The notes under the pieces: generated by a model
Database searches by the model: none
What the model was told of the DNA's origin: nothing
What the model saw: the letters and a program-made list of their open reading frames with translations, nothing else
Source of the DNA: Escallonia rubra
Lineage: Eukaryota > Streptophyta > Magnoliopsida > Escalloniales > Escalloniaceae
Length of the DNA stretch: 64,000 nucleotides
Assembly (NCBI GenBank): GCA_033065855.1
Contig: JAVXUO010002885.1
Coordinates: forward strand, 186,001-250,000
Direction of reading: 5' to 3'
In this document: piece by piece, positions 48,160 through 58,395 of the stretch
Layout: each line of letters starts with the position of its first letter
Position numbering within the stretch: position 1 is the stretch's first letter
Position numbers and translations under genes: made by a program

Positions 48160-49051
48160 CAGACATCAATAGACTATGGGCCATTCGTGGTTGCGGTGGA
48201 CGCCGAGCTGCGTCCACCCCGGTGGCTCCTGCCTCGTTGTTACTCGCTGATGACGAGGCACATAGTGCTCACATCCAGCAGGCAGGGGCCCAGCCCCAAG
48301 CCGATTCCTCTCACATGCGCGATGGTTCTTCTTCTTCTGTGGGTTCTACCTCAGATATATTTGATAACAACATTTGGTCATAATGTTAGGCTTATATTTA
48401 AATTATATTTGATATGTATTAATGTTGGTGTTTTGTAAGATCTCGACGAGGCTGTGGACTGACACGCGGGGTGCGCATCGACCCCCAGCGTAAACAGAGA
48501 GCTACTCTCACCTAGGAGGGTCAGTAAGTAAAACAATTACATAATGTCGTACTTACAATCTTCAATTTCAATATTTATTACGGTCCACTTATTTAAAGTA
48601 CTCGATGTTTGTTTCTTTATCAGGATCCTAGAGACTCTAACAAAGACGAAGATCGGCGTCCTTGTGAAGGGCTGATTCTTTGAGCCACGACTATACTGGA
48701 AGGACTGAGATGCCGTGATGAGGGAGTCCTTATGAAAGGCCGTGTATGCGGTCTCCCCGCTATGACTGCACATGTCGTGATAGGACTTTCCTCACCTCCC
48801 GCTGCCCTTTCACAGACGCAGACACCGACCACGGAGCGATAGTCATTACACGAGGACGAGATATGTCGCATTGCTGTAAAGGTGTATAGGATGAACGCCA
48901 TATAATAAGGTACAACCACTATATACGTTTAGTAACTATATACGATTGCTATCGAGATTAATGCGTCCATGACTTTACATGCAGGGCACTGCTGCTAAAC
49001 TTGTCGAGCCGGATCCGGATCACAGTGCCCCCGTGGACGAAGACGATCAGT
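48160..49051 (+). pseudogene. Second ORF of CACTA copy 1, decayed
   Basis: After TNP2 a second set of coding remnants appears. The part near 48740-48890, with GLPA, VIGLSSPPAAL and EDEICRIAVKVYRM, matches in order GLPS, VIGASSPPAAP and DEEIQRIATVVCRM of the ORF at 63535-63891 in copy 2. Stops interrupt it. It is likely the regulatory-protein gene of the transposon. Confidence 0.7.
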
Positions 49052-49251
49052 AGAATTCAAATTCGGGACTTACTGACCCCTGATCAGCCTTTCCCCTCTT
49101 AGCTATTTGTATCCCGCTCTCGTGCCCTCCCAACTTGTACTCCCCTCCCCTACTCTATTGTACCCCGCTCATGTGCCCTCATGAACTTTGTATACATTTT
49201 ATTTTTCGATTAGTATAGAATCCATTCTTTATATATATGTATTGTGTCTGT

Positions 49252-49297
49252 TTAGGGTTAAATAATTGCTGATGAATCAGCAATTATTTAACCCTAA
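49252..49297. repeat. Perfect 21-bp inverted repeat in CACTA copy 1
   Basis: Arms 49252-49272 and 49277-49297 are exact reverse complements with a TGAA loop. Each arm starts with the telomere-like TTAGGGTTAAAT or ends with its complement. Confidence 0.9.
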
Positions 49298-49389
49298 TGT
49301 GCATTTCGAAATATTTACCGGATAGAGAATGATTGTTGAGAATTTGTAATTACATGTTTGGATTTTTTTTAAAAAAAAATTAAAATTAG

Positions 49390-49847
49390 TTTGACTTTTG
49401 GCGACAAATTTTATTCCGTCGCTAAAAGTCTTACTTATTCTGTGAAAAAATGACTTTTAGCGACGGAATAAAAGTCATCAATTTTTGAATAATTTTTAGT
49501 GACCGATGTTCCGTTGCTAAATTTCTGTCGTTAAAACTTTTAGATACCAAATTGTTCCGTCGCTAAATATTTTACGTAATAAATTATTTAAAAATAATAA
49601 TAATTAAAATACGAAAAATATATTTAGCGACGGATATTCTGTCACTAATTGTATTAATATGTTCGTCGCTGAAAGTTGACTTTTAAGCGAAGGAATTTCA
49701 AAATTTCGTTGTAAAACTTTTAGCAATGGGGTTATGGGTAACGAACTTTTAGCGACAGAGTGTCCGTCGCTAAAAGTCTTTGGCGATGGATGTAGAGCTT
49801 TTAGAGAACAAAAATGTCTGTCGCTAAAAGTCCTTTTTCTTATAGTG
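49390..49847. repeat. Subterminal repeats of CACTA copy 1
   Basis: The word TCCGTCGCTAAA or its complement recurs many times with small changes, as at the left end of copy 2. In CACTA elements such repeats bind the transposon's own regulatory protein. Confidence 0.8.
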
Positions 49848-50888
49848 AATGCAAGGATATTTGTTATGCTTCACAACCTCATTAAAATATAGGTATAAAC
49901 AAACAAAATTTATTTTTCTTTTTGAAACAAGTCGATTCCATTTCACTAAAGCAGTGAGTTTATATCTTTTAAGATGGATGACATAACAAACTGAGGAACT
50001 TCCTCCATCCATGACTCAAAATCAAGAACAAACTTAACATATGTAGCCAATTCGTGCGCTAGCCTATTACCAGTTCGTCTAACTAGTTGCATTTTTAACA
50101 TATGTGAAATACCTAAAATGGTTATGGATATCACAATATATTTCCAAACTCAGAATAATCCTAGCCTCTCAAAATAACCTGACAAATTTTGGTATACAAA
50201 AATTACATGATATCATGATAATATAAGTATCACAAGAAAGTACCATTAGATTCATTTACATGATATAAGAACTATAACTTGATGACAAATAATAGCCATG
50301 AAAGATGTGAAACACAAATTCAACATATCAAAACGTCTTGATGGGTTGCCTAAAGCTTTACAAGAGACACATTTTAAACAATATCTCTAACGAGATTTTA
50401 GTTTTGCATAAATTTGTGTAAAATAAGAGTAATGCAAGTGAATTCATTCTTTAATATTTTACTTAATTTAGTCGTGATTAGATTAGGTATTAGTGTTATT
50501 CTTTATAGCTAAAAACAATGATTTCTACAAACAAAATTTCTCCTACTAATAATTGTAGTTTAAGCAAAAACAAGTATATTTTTGTGAGGTGTTAATTTCT
50601 TTTTTGTCTCATGGTACGTGGTAGGCATTAATACACTTCTTAGACATTTATGACATAGTGTATAAACGGACTCGAGCTAGCTTAGCTTACTGGGCTAGTT
50701 TTATACAAATACCGAATATAAATTTAAGTCTACTCATTTTAACGAGAGGATACTCATCGATCGTCTTGCATGAGTGATCACGTAACGTGCGACGACCTCC
50801 TAATGCGTACAAGGGAACACCCTTCTCACTATCTATGATCTTCGAAATCATAGACCACTTGATCAATCTCACTCCGATGAATACTTTA
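49848..50888. other. AT-rich spacer
   Basis: I see no gene or clear repeat between the CACTA end and the next element. Confidence 0.5.
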
Positions 50889-52033
50889 GGCCCCGTACGC
50901 TTACAGTTTTTGTTTTGTGTATTTGTATTGTGTTTTCGTTTTCAATATTTTCGTATCCAATCACAAATTATGGTTGTGTACTTTTATCATTTTCATCACT
51001 TTTTTGTGTCTACTTTTTTCAGTTGTTTTTGTATGTTTACCATTTTTATTTCTGTTTTCGTTACTGTTACCATTATTATTTCCGCTTTTACCCTTGCTCC
51101 AAAGTGCACATGCTGCCCACCAGACCATCTTCTCCACCATTCCAACGCCTGCCATCTTCTCCACCAGTTCATCAAGTTGAGGATTGAAATAGGACTTTGC
51201 CCAAAAGTGCAGCCATGTTCTTAATCCATTTAGAAAACCCAAAGATCTTATGCTTGTGCTTCAGAAGGTTGTACTTTCTGCACATCCTTCATGTAGTACT
51301 CCGTGCCAACTCGAGAAAGAGCTCCTCCAAGCCCCTGACTTACCCCATAAACCATCATTACCCCAAAGGTAAAACTCCAATGCATCTCCATTGCCAGCAT
51401 TTTAAACCAATAGATTGGTACCAAGATGCACTCACACATCCGTCCTTTTGGTTTAGTTTCTGGCACTGCCTCACTACAAGTTGGAATTTTCTGTTCTTCC
51501 ACCATGATTCAAGATTCTAGCAATGACCAAATCCAGAATGGTGCAATTGGAACTGGAACTCTCGCAAATTTGGTGGGGATTCTTCAGAGAATATGAGGGT
51601 AAATAGGTGATAGTACAAGCAAGAAAAACCCAGTTAAGAAATAGGCGTTTCTTGATCCGGGTCTCCTAACAATGGATAAAAAGGAAGATCTATGGGGGTG
51701 AAGAAAGAGTATAGAAAGGAATATCTATTCTCTTTCATGGTGATTACGGTGGGTGAACAAAGGATAGGAAGAGAGAGAGAGAGACATAGAGAGAAGTTGC
51801 AGATAGAGCAGGGGCATGGCAAAAATTGGGGGGACATGATTTGTATTCTCTGACAGAGAGAATAGAGAGAGCCAAAAAAGGTGAAAACACCCTCCGAGTG
51901 TTTTCACAATTTTCACTACTGTTTCGAAAAAGCATCCAAAACGAATACAAAAAAAGATAAAAGTACACAAAAATGTATCTTTTTCATAATCATTACAAAA
52001 AATGAAAAACAAATACTCTAAACGTACGGGGCC
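50889..52033. mobile_element. PIF/Harbinger (Tourist-type) element carrying a gene fragment
   Basis: The ends begin GGCCCCGTACG in inverted orientation and their similarity extends further (CTTACAGTTTTTGTTTT and TTTAGAGTATTTGTTTT). TTA lies directly outside both ends (50886-50888 and 52034-52036), the usual target duplication. The 1,145-bp interior carries part of a transporter gene and no transposase. Confidence 0.82.
51248..51505 (-). pseudogene. Folate-biopterin transporter N-terminal fragment
   Basis: An ATG-started minus-strand frame includes WFKMLAMEMHWSFTFGV, then YGVSQGLGGALSRVGTEYY and MKDVQKVQPSEAQA before a TAA. This is the conserved start of one group of plant folate-biopterin transporter (FBT, major facilitator) proteins. 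Full proteins have about twelve membrane spans and some 500 residues; here only about 85 codons remain. It lies inside the Harbinger-type element, so capture is the simplest explanation. Confidence 0.75.
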
Positions 52034-54889
52034 TTACTTTCTCGTGTTTCTAGCACTTGATCCCGGATAACCTTGATCGTCTTCTTACAATTGAAAAAAT
52101 CCACTGCGGCATGCGGGTGGTGCCATATTTCCAAGGGCAGTAATGAATGACCTCCACCTCCAGCCAAAAGGCCACACATTTACAAAAGGCTGACATGATG
52201 CGTATAGAAAGTCCAGACAGGTCTACATATTTAGACCTTCATGGTCAAGGATAACTGTTGTTGGTATATAATTAAGCTGCTGGTTTCACTTCTTTCCAAC
52301 ACGTACACGCCCCACCATCGGCCGCCACGGGGGGGTGGGGGCACTCTCAAGCTAGGCCTTTTCCTAATTAAGGGCCAACACGTGTGCCACCGCAACTTCC
52401 CTGCTGTCACTTTCCTCATCGGTGGCATCGCCATCGATAGGGTTTTGGAGCTAGAAAGGTTGATGGTAATGTTATATGAAAACAAATGGCCAAATACACA
52501 CTTCCTTTTAATTTTTTCTTCTTCCTTCCTTTGAAGGCTTCTCATCACTCTCACCAAATGTGTGATGTATACGGCCGCTACAAAAGCGCGCATGCGGCCA
52601 CGTTGCAATTATAAAGCAAAGAAGCCATTATCTTTGATGCATGGGTCAATTAATTACCAGTAATAATTTGATAAAAATACCTCCCACACACTTCAACTAG
52701 TTTAACTTGTAATATCTTTTAAGAACGTACCAAGAGAAACAAGATAAATTTTTGCTTACATGTAATGGGAGAGTTAAGGAAAAGGTGTAATTCATGGCTA
52801 AGTAATTTTACTGTAATGTTATTCTCCCGAATTTCTAACCCAATTAAGAAGTAAACCCAGAATGGTGACAGTTTCACGTTTTGAAATACTGAGACTCAAA
52901 TGTCCTGAAAAGTTTCGACACAAATGTGCTCTAAGTATTTGGGTTTCATGTTCCGAAATTAACATTTAGAAAGAGTAGCGTCGCTCATACACTTTTGGTT
53001 CATTCTTTGAAAATTTATGATTTTAACGCAAAGGTTGAATCTCTTATACCGTAAAGTTATTATTTTCGAGTCTCTTTACGATTCAGTTCTGATATACAAT
53101 ACATTAGCAAGGACATTCATTCGTTGAAAGTTTAGCTTTTGAGAAACTAATCATTCAACACGCTAAGTATCAAGCTAGAGACTTAGTGTTGTAGCCGTGG
53201 GAACTATGGGTGAAGGGTGCATGCATGCAACTCCACCCACTACTGTCGTTGCAGGGACCTCAGGACCTTCAAGGGAAGAGTATGAACGCCGCCTGCATCT
53301 CCACACCCAAGGCGACAGCTATAATTTTGGTAACTTATGAAGTTTAATCTTCTAATGAAACTAGCATTTTTAGCGTCATTAAATGTCCCTAAATATTCAT
53401 AGTGACTATGATATGCAGGGTTGTAAACTTCTCTGTAATTTTTTTTTTTTTTTAATTCAAAGACATGAGTAGTACTCCGTATGTTTTAACCACAACTATA
53501 ATTTATACATCCGCAAATTTAGAGATAGACTTGAGCTATGACACGTACATTAGCACCTATCAAGAAGCGAAACTCGAGATCAAATTGAGATTGAAAAACT
53601 GAGAGAGATAGTTGTACTTTTTTTTTAATTTAAATTCTGATCAGTCGAGTAATTTAATTACTTCGGTTTCTTGGTAGGTACAAAGAAACGACCACTAGCT
53701 ACCTGCACCAAAGTCGGATGTTGGGATCATGTAAAAATTCTGGTTTTCAAGTGCCTCATTTCACTACTCTGTTTACTTCTTTTTGGCCTAAACCTATTTA
53801 CAATCTTTATGTGGCTTCTTTGCCAACGCGTTCCCAACTTGTCATATATACTACTACTTGCATGTCATGTTCGGAGCTGAGCTGATATGACAAGTCACAT
53901 TCCTGAAAAAAATATTCAATGTAACGGTAATACTAGTAAGGTAGCGTAAACAACAGAAACGTATGTAAACAGTTGGAATAATTCATAGATAATAAAAAGT
54001 CAATATTTTAATATTTTCTCATTTCATCTGTTCCTTACATCATGTCATCTCTGTCACCCGTTACACGTTTATTTTTTTTATTTTTTTCTTCACTTACCGC
54101 AGGGCAGCATTCCTTACTTGAGCCTGCTTCCATTGATATCACTTGCTCCACCTTACTTTGTATATACCCAGCCCAAACCATCTTCATGTTCCCCCGTCCA
54201 GCCAACATCCGTCTGGCCCATTAGAAAACTAGCCGGTTTTCTGTTTTGATTGTGTGTGTGTGTGTGTGGATTGGCAAATGGGATGCCCCAACCATTTACC
54301 CCATTCCAAATGCCACCGGCCATTCCTTTGCCCCAACTTAGTTTAATCATACCCAGCCCAAACCTCAATCCAACGACATGGGGGCTCATTAGAAACTTTT
54401 CTTTCTTTTTTTTCTTTTTAGAATTTCAGGACATTTTAAAATATCAAAAGATATTCTTTAGATTATTCATATTGCTTATTGATAGTACCTTTTTGTTTTT
54501 CTAGTTAAAAGAAGAGGAGGGAGGGAGGGGGGGGGGGGGGTGGAGAAAGGACGGTCTTTATGATTTTTGTGAGATCGAACCCTATATTAAAGGTTCGATA
54601 AACGTTTTTTTTTTTCAATTAATAGAGCTAACTTCACTATTCTGCTGGCAGTGCCTTACTGCCTTCTAAGATTTAATAGTCAATATGTCCTTCAGAATAA
54701 TATTTTGGTTTAAGAACAAGTCAATCATGTAAAAGTTTCGACCAAAAATTTATGACGGGATATAGCATGAGGTATCTGATTGTAAATTTTAAAAAATTTT
54801 GGGGGCAAATGTAGATCTTTTTTTATAGTCAAGGGTGATAACCCCAAGCCTAAAACAAATAATTTAAAATATGCGATAAACTTTTAGCA
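52034..54889. other. Intergenic region before the solo LTR
   Basis: No gene supported. It includes the duplicated non-coding segment at 52230-52650, poly-T and poly-A tracts, a GT microsatellite (54251-54268) and a run of G near 54527-54540. Confidence 0.5.
52230..52650. repeat. Non-coding segment similar to 38200-38750
   Basis: Second copy of the same set of words, including CATGGTCAAGGATA, GGGCCAACACGTGTGCC and GCATCGCCATCGATAGGG. Its downstream part (GCGCATGCGGCCACGTTG) also resembles 39840-39870. Confidence 0.55.
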
Positions 54890-55039
54890 ACATTTGTTCA
54901 CAACCTATTCTGGACCGCACCCCGGGGTCCGCTAAACGATCCCAGTGGCGCGACACGTCACCCATTTGGCGGTCAACATCGTTGCTCGGTCAAAGCTTTA
55001 CGCGCCTTAAGCATTCAAACGGCGATCGAAAGTGCATCC

Positions 55040-55255
55040 CCCCCCTCCCCAAGGGGTCGGCCACCGCCCTAAGAAGGGGGTCGGCCACCCACTTTGTAAG
55101 GGGGTCGGCCACCCCCCTAAGAAAGGGGTCGGCCACCCCCCTAAGAAGGGGGTCGGCCACCCACTTTGTAAGGGGGTCGGCCACCCCCTTGAGAAGGGGG
55201 TCGGCCACCCCCCTCAGAAGGGGGTCGGCCACCCACTTTGTAAGGGGGTCGGCCT
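55040..55255. repeat. Tandem array of GGGGTCGGCCACC units in the solo LTR
   Basis: About nine to ten units of roughly 22-24 bp, alternating between a CCCCTAAGAAG and an ACTTTGTAAG spacer. The regular repeat gives long open frames in several phases, which are not genes. Confidence 0.9.
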
Positions 55256-55279
55256 CCCTTGTCCTTGGGACGGGCTCGC

Positions 55280-55470
55280 AACCATGAAGCCCTCGCCGGC
55301 TCAATCAAACCGACGGGCTCCGGCCCTCGCAGGCACAATCATTCGGAGACTCCGGCCCTCGCCAACACAATCAACCGGGGGCTCCGGCCTTCGCTAGCAC
55401 AATCAACCGATGGGCTCCGGCCCTCGCGGGCACAATCAACCGGAGGCTCCGGCCTTCGCAACAAGGAGGG
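55280..55470. repeat. Second tandem array in the solo LTR
   Basis: Units of roughly 35-40 bp built around GGCTCCGGCCCTCGC and CACAATCAACCG, about five copies with changes. Confidence 0.8.
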
Positions 55471-55991
55471 GCTTACAACCCTAAGGCCATCACCGGCACA
55501 GTCACCCGACGGACTCACCGGGGGACTCCGCTCGTAGTTCTCCGGCACGAGGACCCCTCGCCACAGACTCTAAGCATTGAGCTGTGAGCATGGCCGCTCG
55601 TGTTACCATTGATCATCGGCACCGCCAGGGCAATGACCCCCGGGTCACTCCGGGACGGGGGCAGGTCCTCGGAGGGCATCGCGCCTAGTCCGCCTGGCAG
55701 TTGGCTACAGGGGCAACCCTCGTCGCTGTCAGGATCTCCGCGCGTCTCTTGACGCATCTCGTGGGATTCAGTAAGGGCTTGGACTGGAGGCTGGGGCAAC
55801 GGGCTACTCTGACCATGCTACCACAGTGTGGTCAGTCTCCTCAGACAGGCAGAGGGACGCTTCAAGGGGAGGACGACACGAACTCGGGGACCGGAAATTC
55901 GACGGACAATCAAGACTGCGGGACCCCCTACGGCGACGTGTCACTCCCAGAGGACGACACGTGTCGGCTGATGACACGCGCATATTTGTGC

Positions 55992-56000
55992 CTATATATA
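55992..56000 (+). promoter_or_regulatory. TATA box of the solo LTR
   Basis: CTATATATA follows two ACACGTGTC/ACACGCGC motifs. It is the likely promoter of the parent retrotransposon and could still drive outward transcription. Confidence 0.6.
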
Positions 56001-56356
56001 GTGGATTCTGGAGCTTATTCAAGGATCTCGGCCTCATTTGACACTTTCATTTTCTCTTTCTAAAACCCATTCTCTCTGGATTTTCTAGTGAGAGAAAGAT
56101 ATTTGGACTTACAACTTCGGACTCTTGACGCTGCACCCTTGACACAGACTGTCGACTGCTGACCCTGTTCGTCGTCACCCTGCCTGCGCGGCACTGCCAG
56201 CCCTCGCGACCTGCCCAAGGAGCCTTGCTCTCAGCCCTTGCACCATCCTTGCTGTCTCCCACTTTGCCTACCTGAAAGCCAACTCAGACTGCATCCCTTG
56301 TGGCACCTCGACGTGGCGAAGGACCCTCTTTCGGCACCAACAACATTCAATTGAGT

Positions 56357-56361
<5 letters not shown>

Positions 56362-56409
<48 letters not shown>
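56362..56409. repeat. (TA)n tract left of element 4
   Basis: Long pure TA run directly before the element. Confidence 0.95.
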
Positions 56410-56412
<3 letters not shown>

Positions 56413-57839
56413 TACCGGTGGAGAAGTCACTTTTTCTCCAACTAATCTCTAGCCGTTCACCTCACAAATCGAACGGCTCATGATTTTTTTAATTCAACTT
56501 TTTGCTTAACCGCTGCACTTTGTGGCGGTTAGCTTTTTTTCATCTTTTTTCCAAATATGCCCTTATAACAGAACCAAAGCAGATTTAATGCACTCTGGTC
56601 TTCTCTCATCTCTCGTCCATTTCTCTCTCTCTCTTCGTTGAAATCCTTCTTACTTCCGCAAATGAATGACGGGGTTACACGATTGATTCTCTTAATTTCT
56701 ATGTTGAGCCCACCGACTGAAACTAGGAGATGGCAATGATGAATTTGGTTATGCTGGTGTTGGTGGGTAAGGCCATGGTGCAGTTGGGTGGTTCTTGAGG
56801 TGTTGGGATGTAAATGGGTGTTATGTTGGGTGGTTATTGTGGTGTTGAAGAGGCGTTGTTGGGTGGGTTGCGATGGGTCGCTGTGGTGAGGTGTGTTGCT
56901 GGTGGGTAACGGGATTGCTAGTAGGTCGCGATGGTGTGGTGGGTCCTTGTCCACCGCCGTCACCATTATCCTTCGCCCAAGCCACCACCGCTGCATCTGT
57001 CCACAGCCACCGCATCTATCCCCACCGTCCTTCTCTGGGGATGTTTTTTTTTTTCAGATCTACTGTGTTGCGGGTTAATCTAGTTGATTCTGCCCAATTT
57101 GCGTCTCTCATTTTTTTTTTCAATTGATGGTGTCGGGATTTGATGGTTGGGATGATGTGGTGAATGGATGTTGGCACTTGATGGGTGTTAGTGATGGTGG
57201 TGCCCCGGTGGTGTTGGTGGATATTTGTGGAAATGGTGGGCGCGGCGGTATTGGTGCGGCTGACGACTAAAATGGTGTGGTGGATGGCTTTGGAAATGAA
57301 GGGTGATCGTGGGTACTGTTATGTCAGTTATGGTGGTGCCACCGGCAATGACGGTGGTTTGGGTGGCCAAATTAGTCTTGATGGGATAATGGAACTGGGT
57401 TCAGTGGTGTTTGAATTTCTTCTCTATTTTTTCAGTTGCTAAAAATGTGCAGACTGTGGGGAGTATTGTGGTGGAAACGGCTGGTTATGTTGGAACCATG
57501 ATGTTGAGTGGTGGTGCCGACAATGATGGTGGCTAGGTTGGCCAGTGGGTCGTGATGAAATAGATTACAAGTTTTAAGAAAGGAACACATAATCCATCAG
57601 AAAAGAATAGAACTAAGAAAGAGAGATATGACCAAGAGAAACTAATAAGGAGAGAGGAAGATACGTATTGAAGAGAGGATGGCAGAATTGACAAAAAGCT
57701 AACCGCTACTCTTAGTAGCGGTTGGTTAAGCGAGTTGCACAAAAAATATATATAATCTGGACAGTTCACAATCACACGTGGACAGCCAGATGACAGTTGG
57801 AGAAATAAGATTTTCTCCACTAGTAGATAGGGATCGGCT

Positions 57840-57842
<3 letters not shown>
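56410..57842. mobile_element. (TA)n-flanked element 4
   Basis: The right end, in reverse complement, reads GGGAGCCGATCCCTATCTAC then TAGTGGAGAAAA; the left end reads CATCTACCGGTGGAGAAG, so the outermost GGGAGCCGATCCC is missing on the left. Internal hairpins with AACCGCT arms lie near both ends (56508-56533 and 57701-57725). The middle is GGTGGT-rich low complexity. No coding sequence. Confidence 0.65.
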
Positions 57843-57878
<36 letters not shown>

Positions 57879-57881
<3 letters not shown>

Positions 57882-58056
57882 CTGATACGTTGCTAGCAAC
57901 TTAACCCAAGCTGCTAGCGCGATCTGACCGTCCATGCGAGAAAATGATCGGCCAGATCGCGCGCCACGACAGTCATTGTTTTTACCGTCCGCTACATAAT
58001 GTAGCAGACGACCAAATAGCGCTAGTAACTTGCTAGCGCTAGCAGTGGATCACGCC

Positions 58057-58058
<2 letters not shown>
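57879..58058. mobile_element. (TA)n-flanked MITE, element 5
   Basis: 180 bp between two TA runs. It starts GGGCTGATACGTTGCTAGC and ends with the near-complement GCTAGCAGTGGATCACGCCCC. It contains one CCGCTACATAATGTAGCAG palindrome. Confidence 0.75.

Positions 58059-58113
<55 letters not shown>
58059..58113. repeat. (TA)n between elements 5 and 6
   Basis: About 55 bases of pure TA repeat. Confidence 0.95.
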
Positions 58114-58116
<3 letters not shown>

Positions 58117-58246
58117 AGCTGATCCGTTGCTAGCGCTAGCAGAGTTGCTAGCGCTGTTTTGCCGTCCGCTATATAATATAGCGGACGATAATTTACGTCC
58201 GCTACATTATATAGCGGACCTGCTAGCGCTAGCAATGGATCACGAT

Positions 58247-58248
<2 letters not shown>
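58114..58248. mobile_element. (TA)n-flanked MITE, element 6
   Basis: 135 bp starting GGGAGCTGATCCGTTGCTAG and ending CTAGCAATGGATCACGATCC. It has two internal palindromes of the CCGCTATATAATATAGCGG type (58164-58186 and 58197-58219). Confidence 0.75.

Positions 58249-58312
<64 letters not shown>
58249..58312. repeat. (TA)n between elements 6 and 7
   Basis: About 64 bases of pure TA repeat. Confidence 0.95.
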
Positions 58313-58314
<2 letters not shown>

Positions 58315-58371
58315 GTCGTGATCCATTGCTAGCGCTAGCAAGCTTGCTAGCGCTAGCAATGGATCAGCTCC
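58313..58371. mobile_element. 59-bp palindromic mini-element 7
   Basis: It consists of two element ends joined back to back. The arms meet at AAGCTT and read GATCCATTGCTAGCGCTAGC outward; only a few bases near the tips differ. TA runs lie on both sides. Confidence 0.75.
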
Positions 58372-58395
58372 ATATATATATATATATATATATAT
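58372..58395. repeat. (TA)n between elements 7 and 8
   Basis: About 24 bases of pure TA repeat. Confidence 0.95.

Larger units (their letters stand above)
45783..49847 (+). mobile_element. CACTA (En/Spm) transposon copy 1, 5'-truncated
   Basis: The right end is ...CTTTTTCTTATAGTG, which in reverse complement is the CACTATAAGAAAAA end of a CACTA element, preceded by many subterminal words of the form TCCGTCGCTAAA (49390-49847). Coding remnants of TNP2 and a second ORF lie inside on the + strand. No left end was found; the first half of TNP2 is missing, so a deletion removed it. The left limit is approximate. Confidence 0.88.
54895..56342 (+). mobile_element. Solo LTR, 1,448 bp
   Basis: It starts TGTTCACAAC and ends GGCACCAACA, with an exact 5-bp duplication ACATT outside (54890-54894 and 56343-56347). 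It is GC-rich with a TATA box at 55992. There is no primer-binding site or coding sequence beside it, so the internal part was lost by LTR-LTR recombination. Length and composition suggest a Gypsy element, which is inference. Confidence 0.85.

Noticed and set aside
53671..53880. 69-codon frame with hydrophobic C-terminal part
   Set aside because: No family recognised, no promoter or splice context; could be chance in AT-rich DNA.
54982..55397. Repeat proteins in several frames on both strands, and a CRISPR-like regular array
   Set aside because: The GGGGTCGGCCACC tandem array creates open frames in all phases. The units lack unique spacers and sit in a solo LTR of a plant genome.
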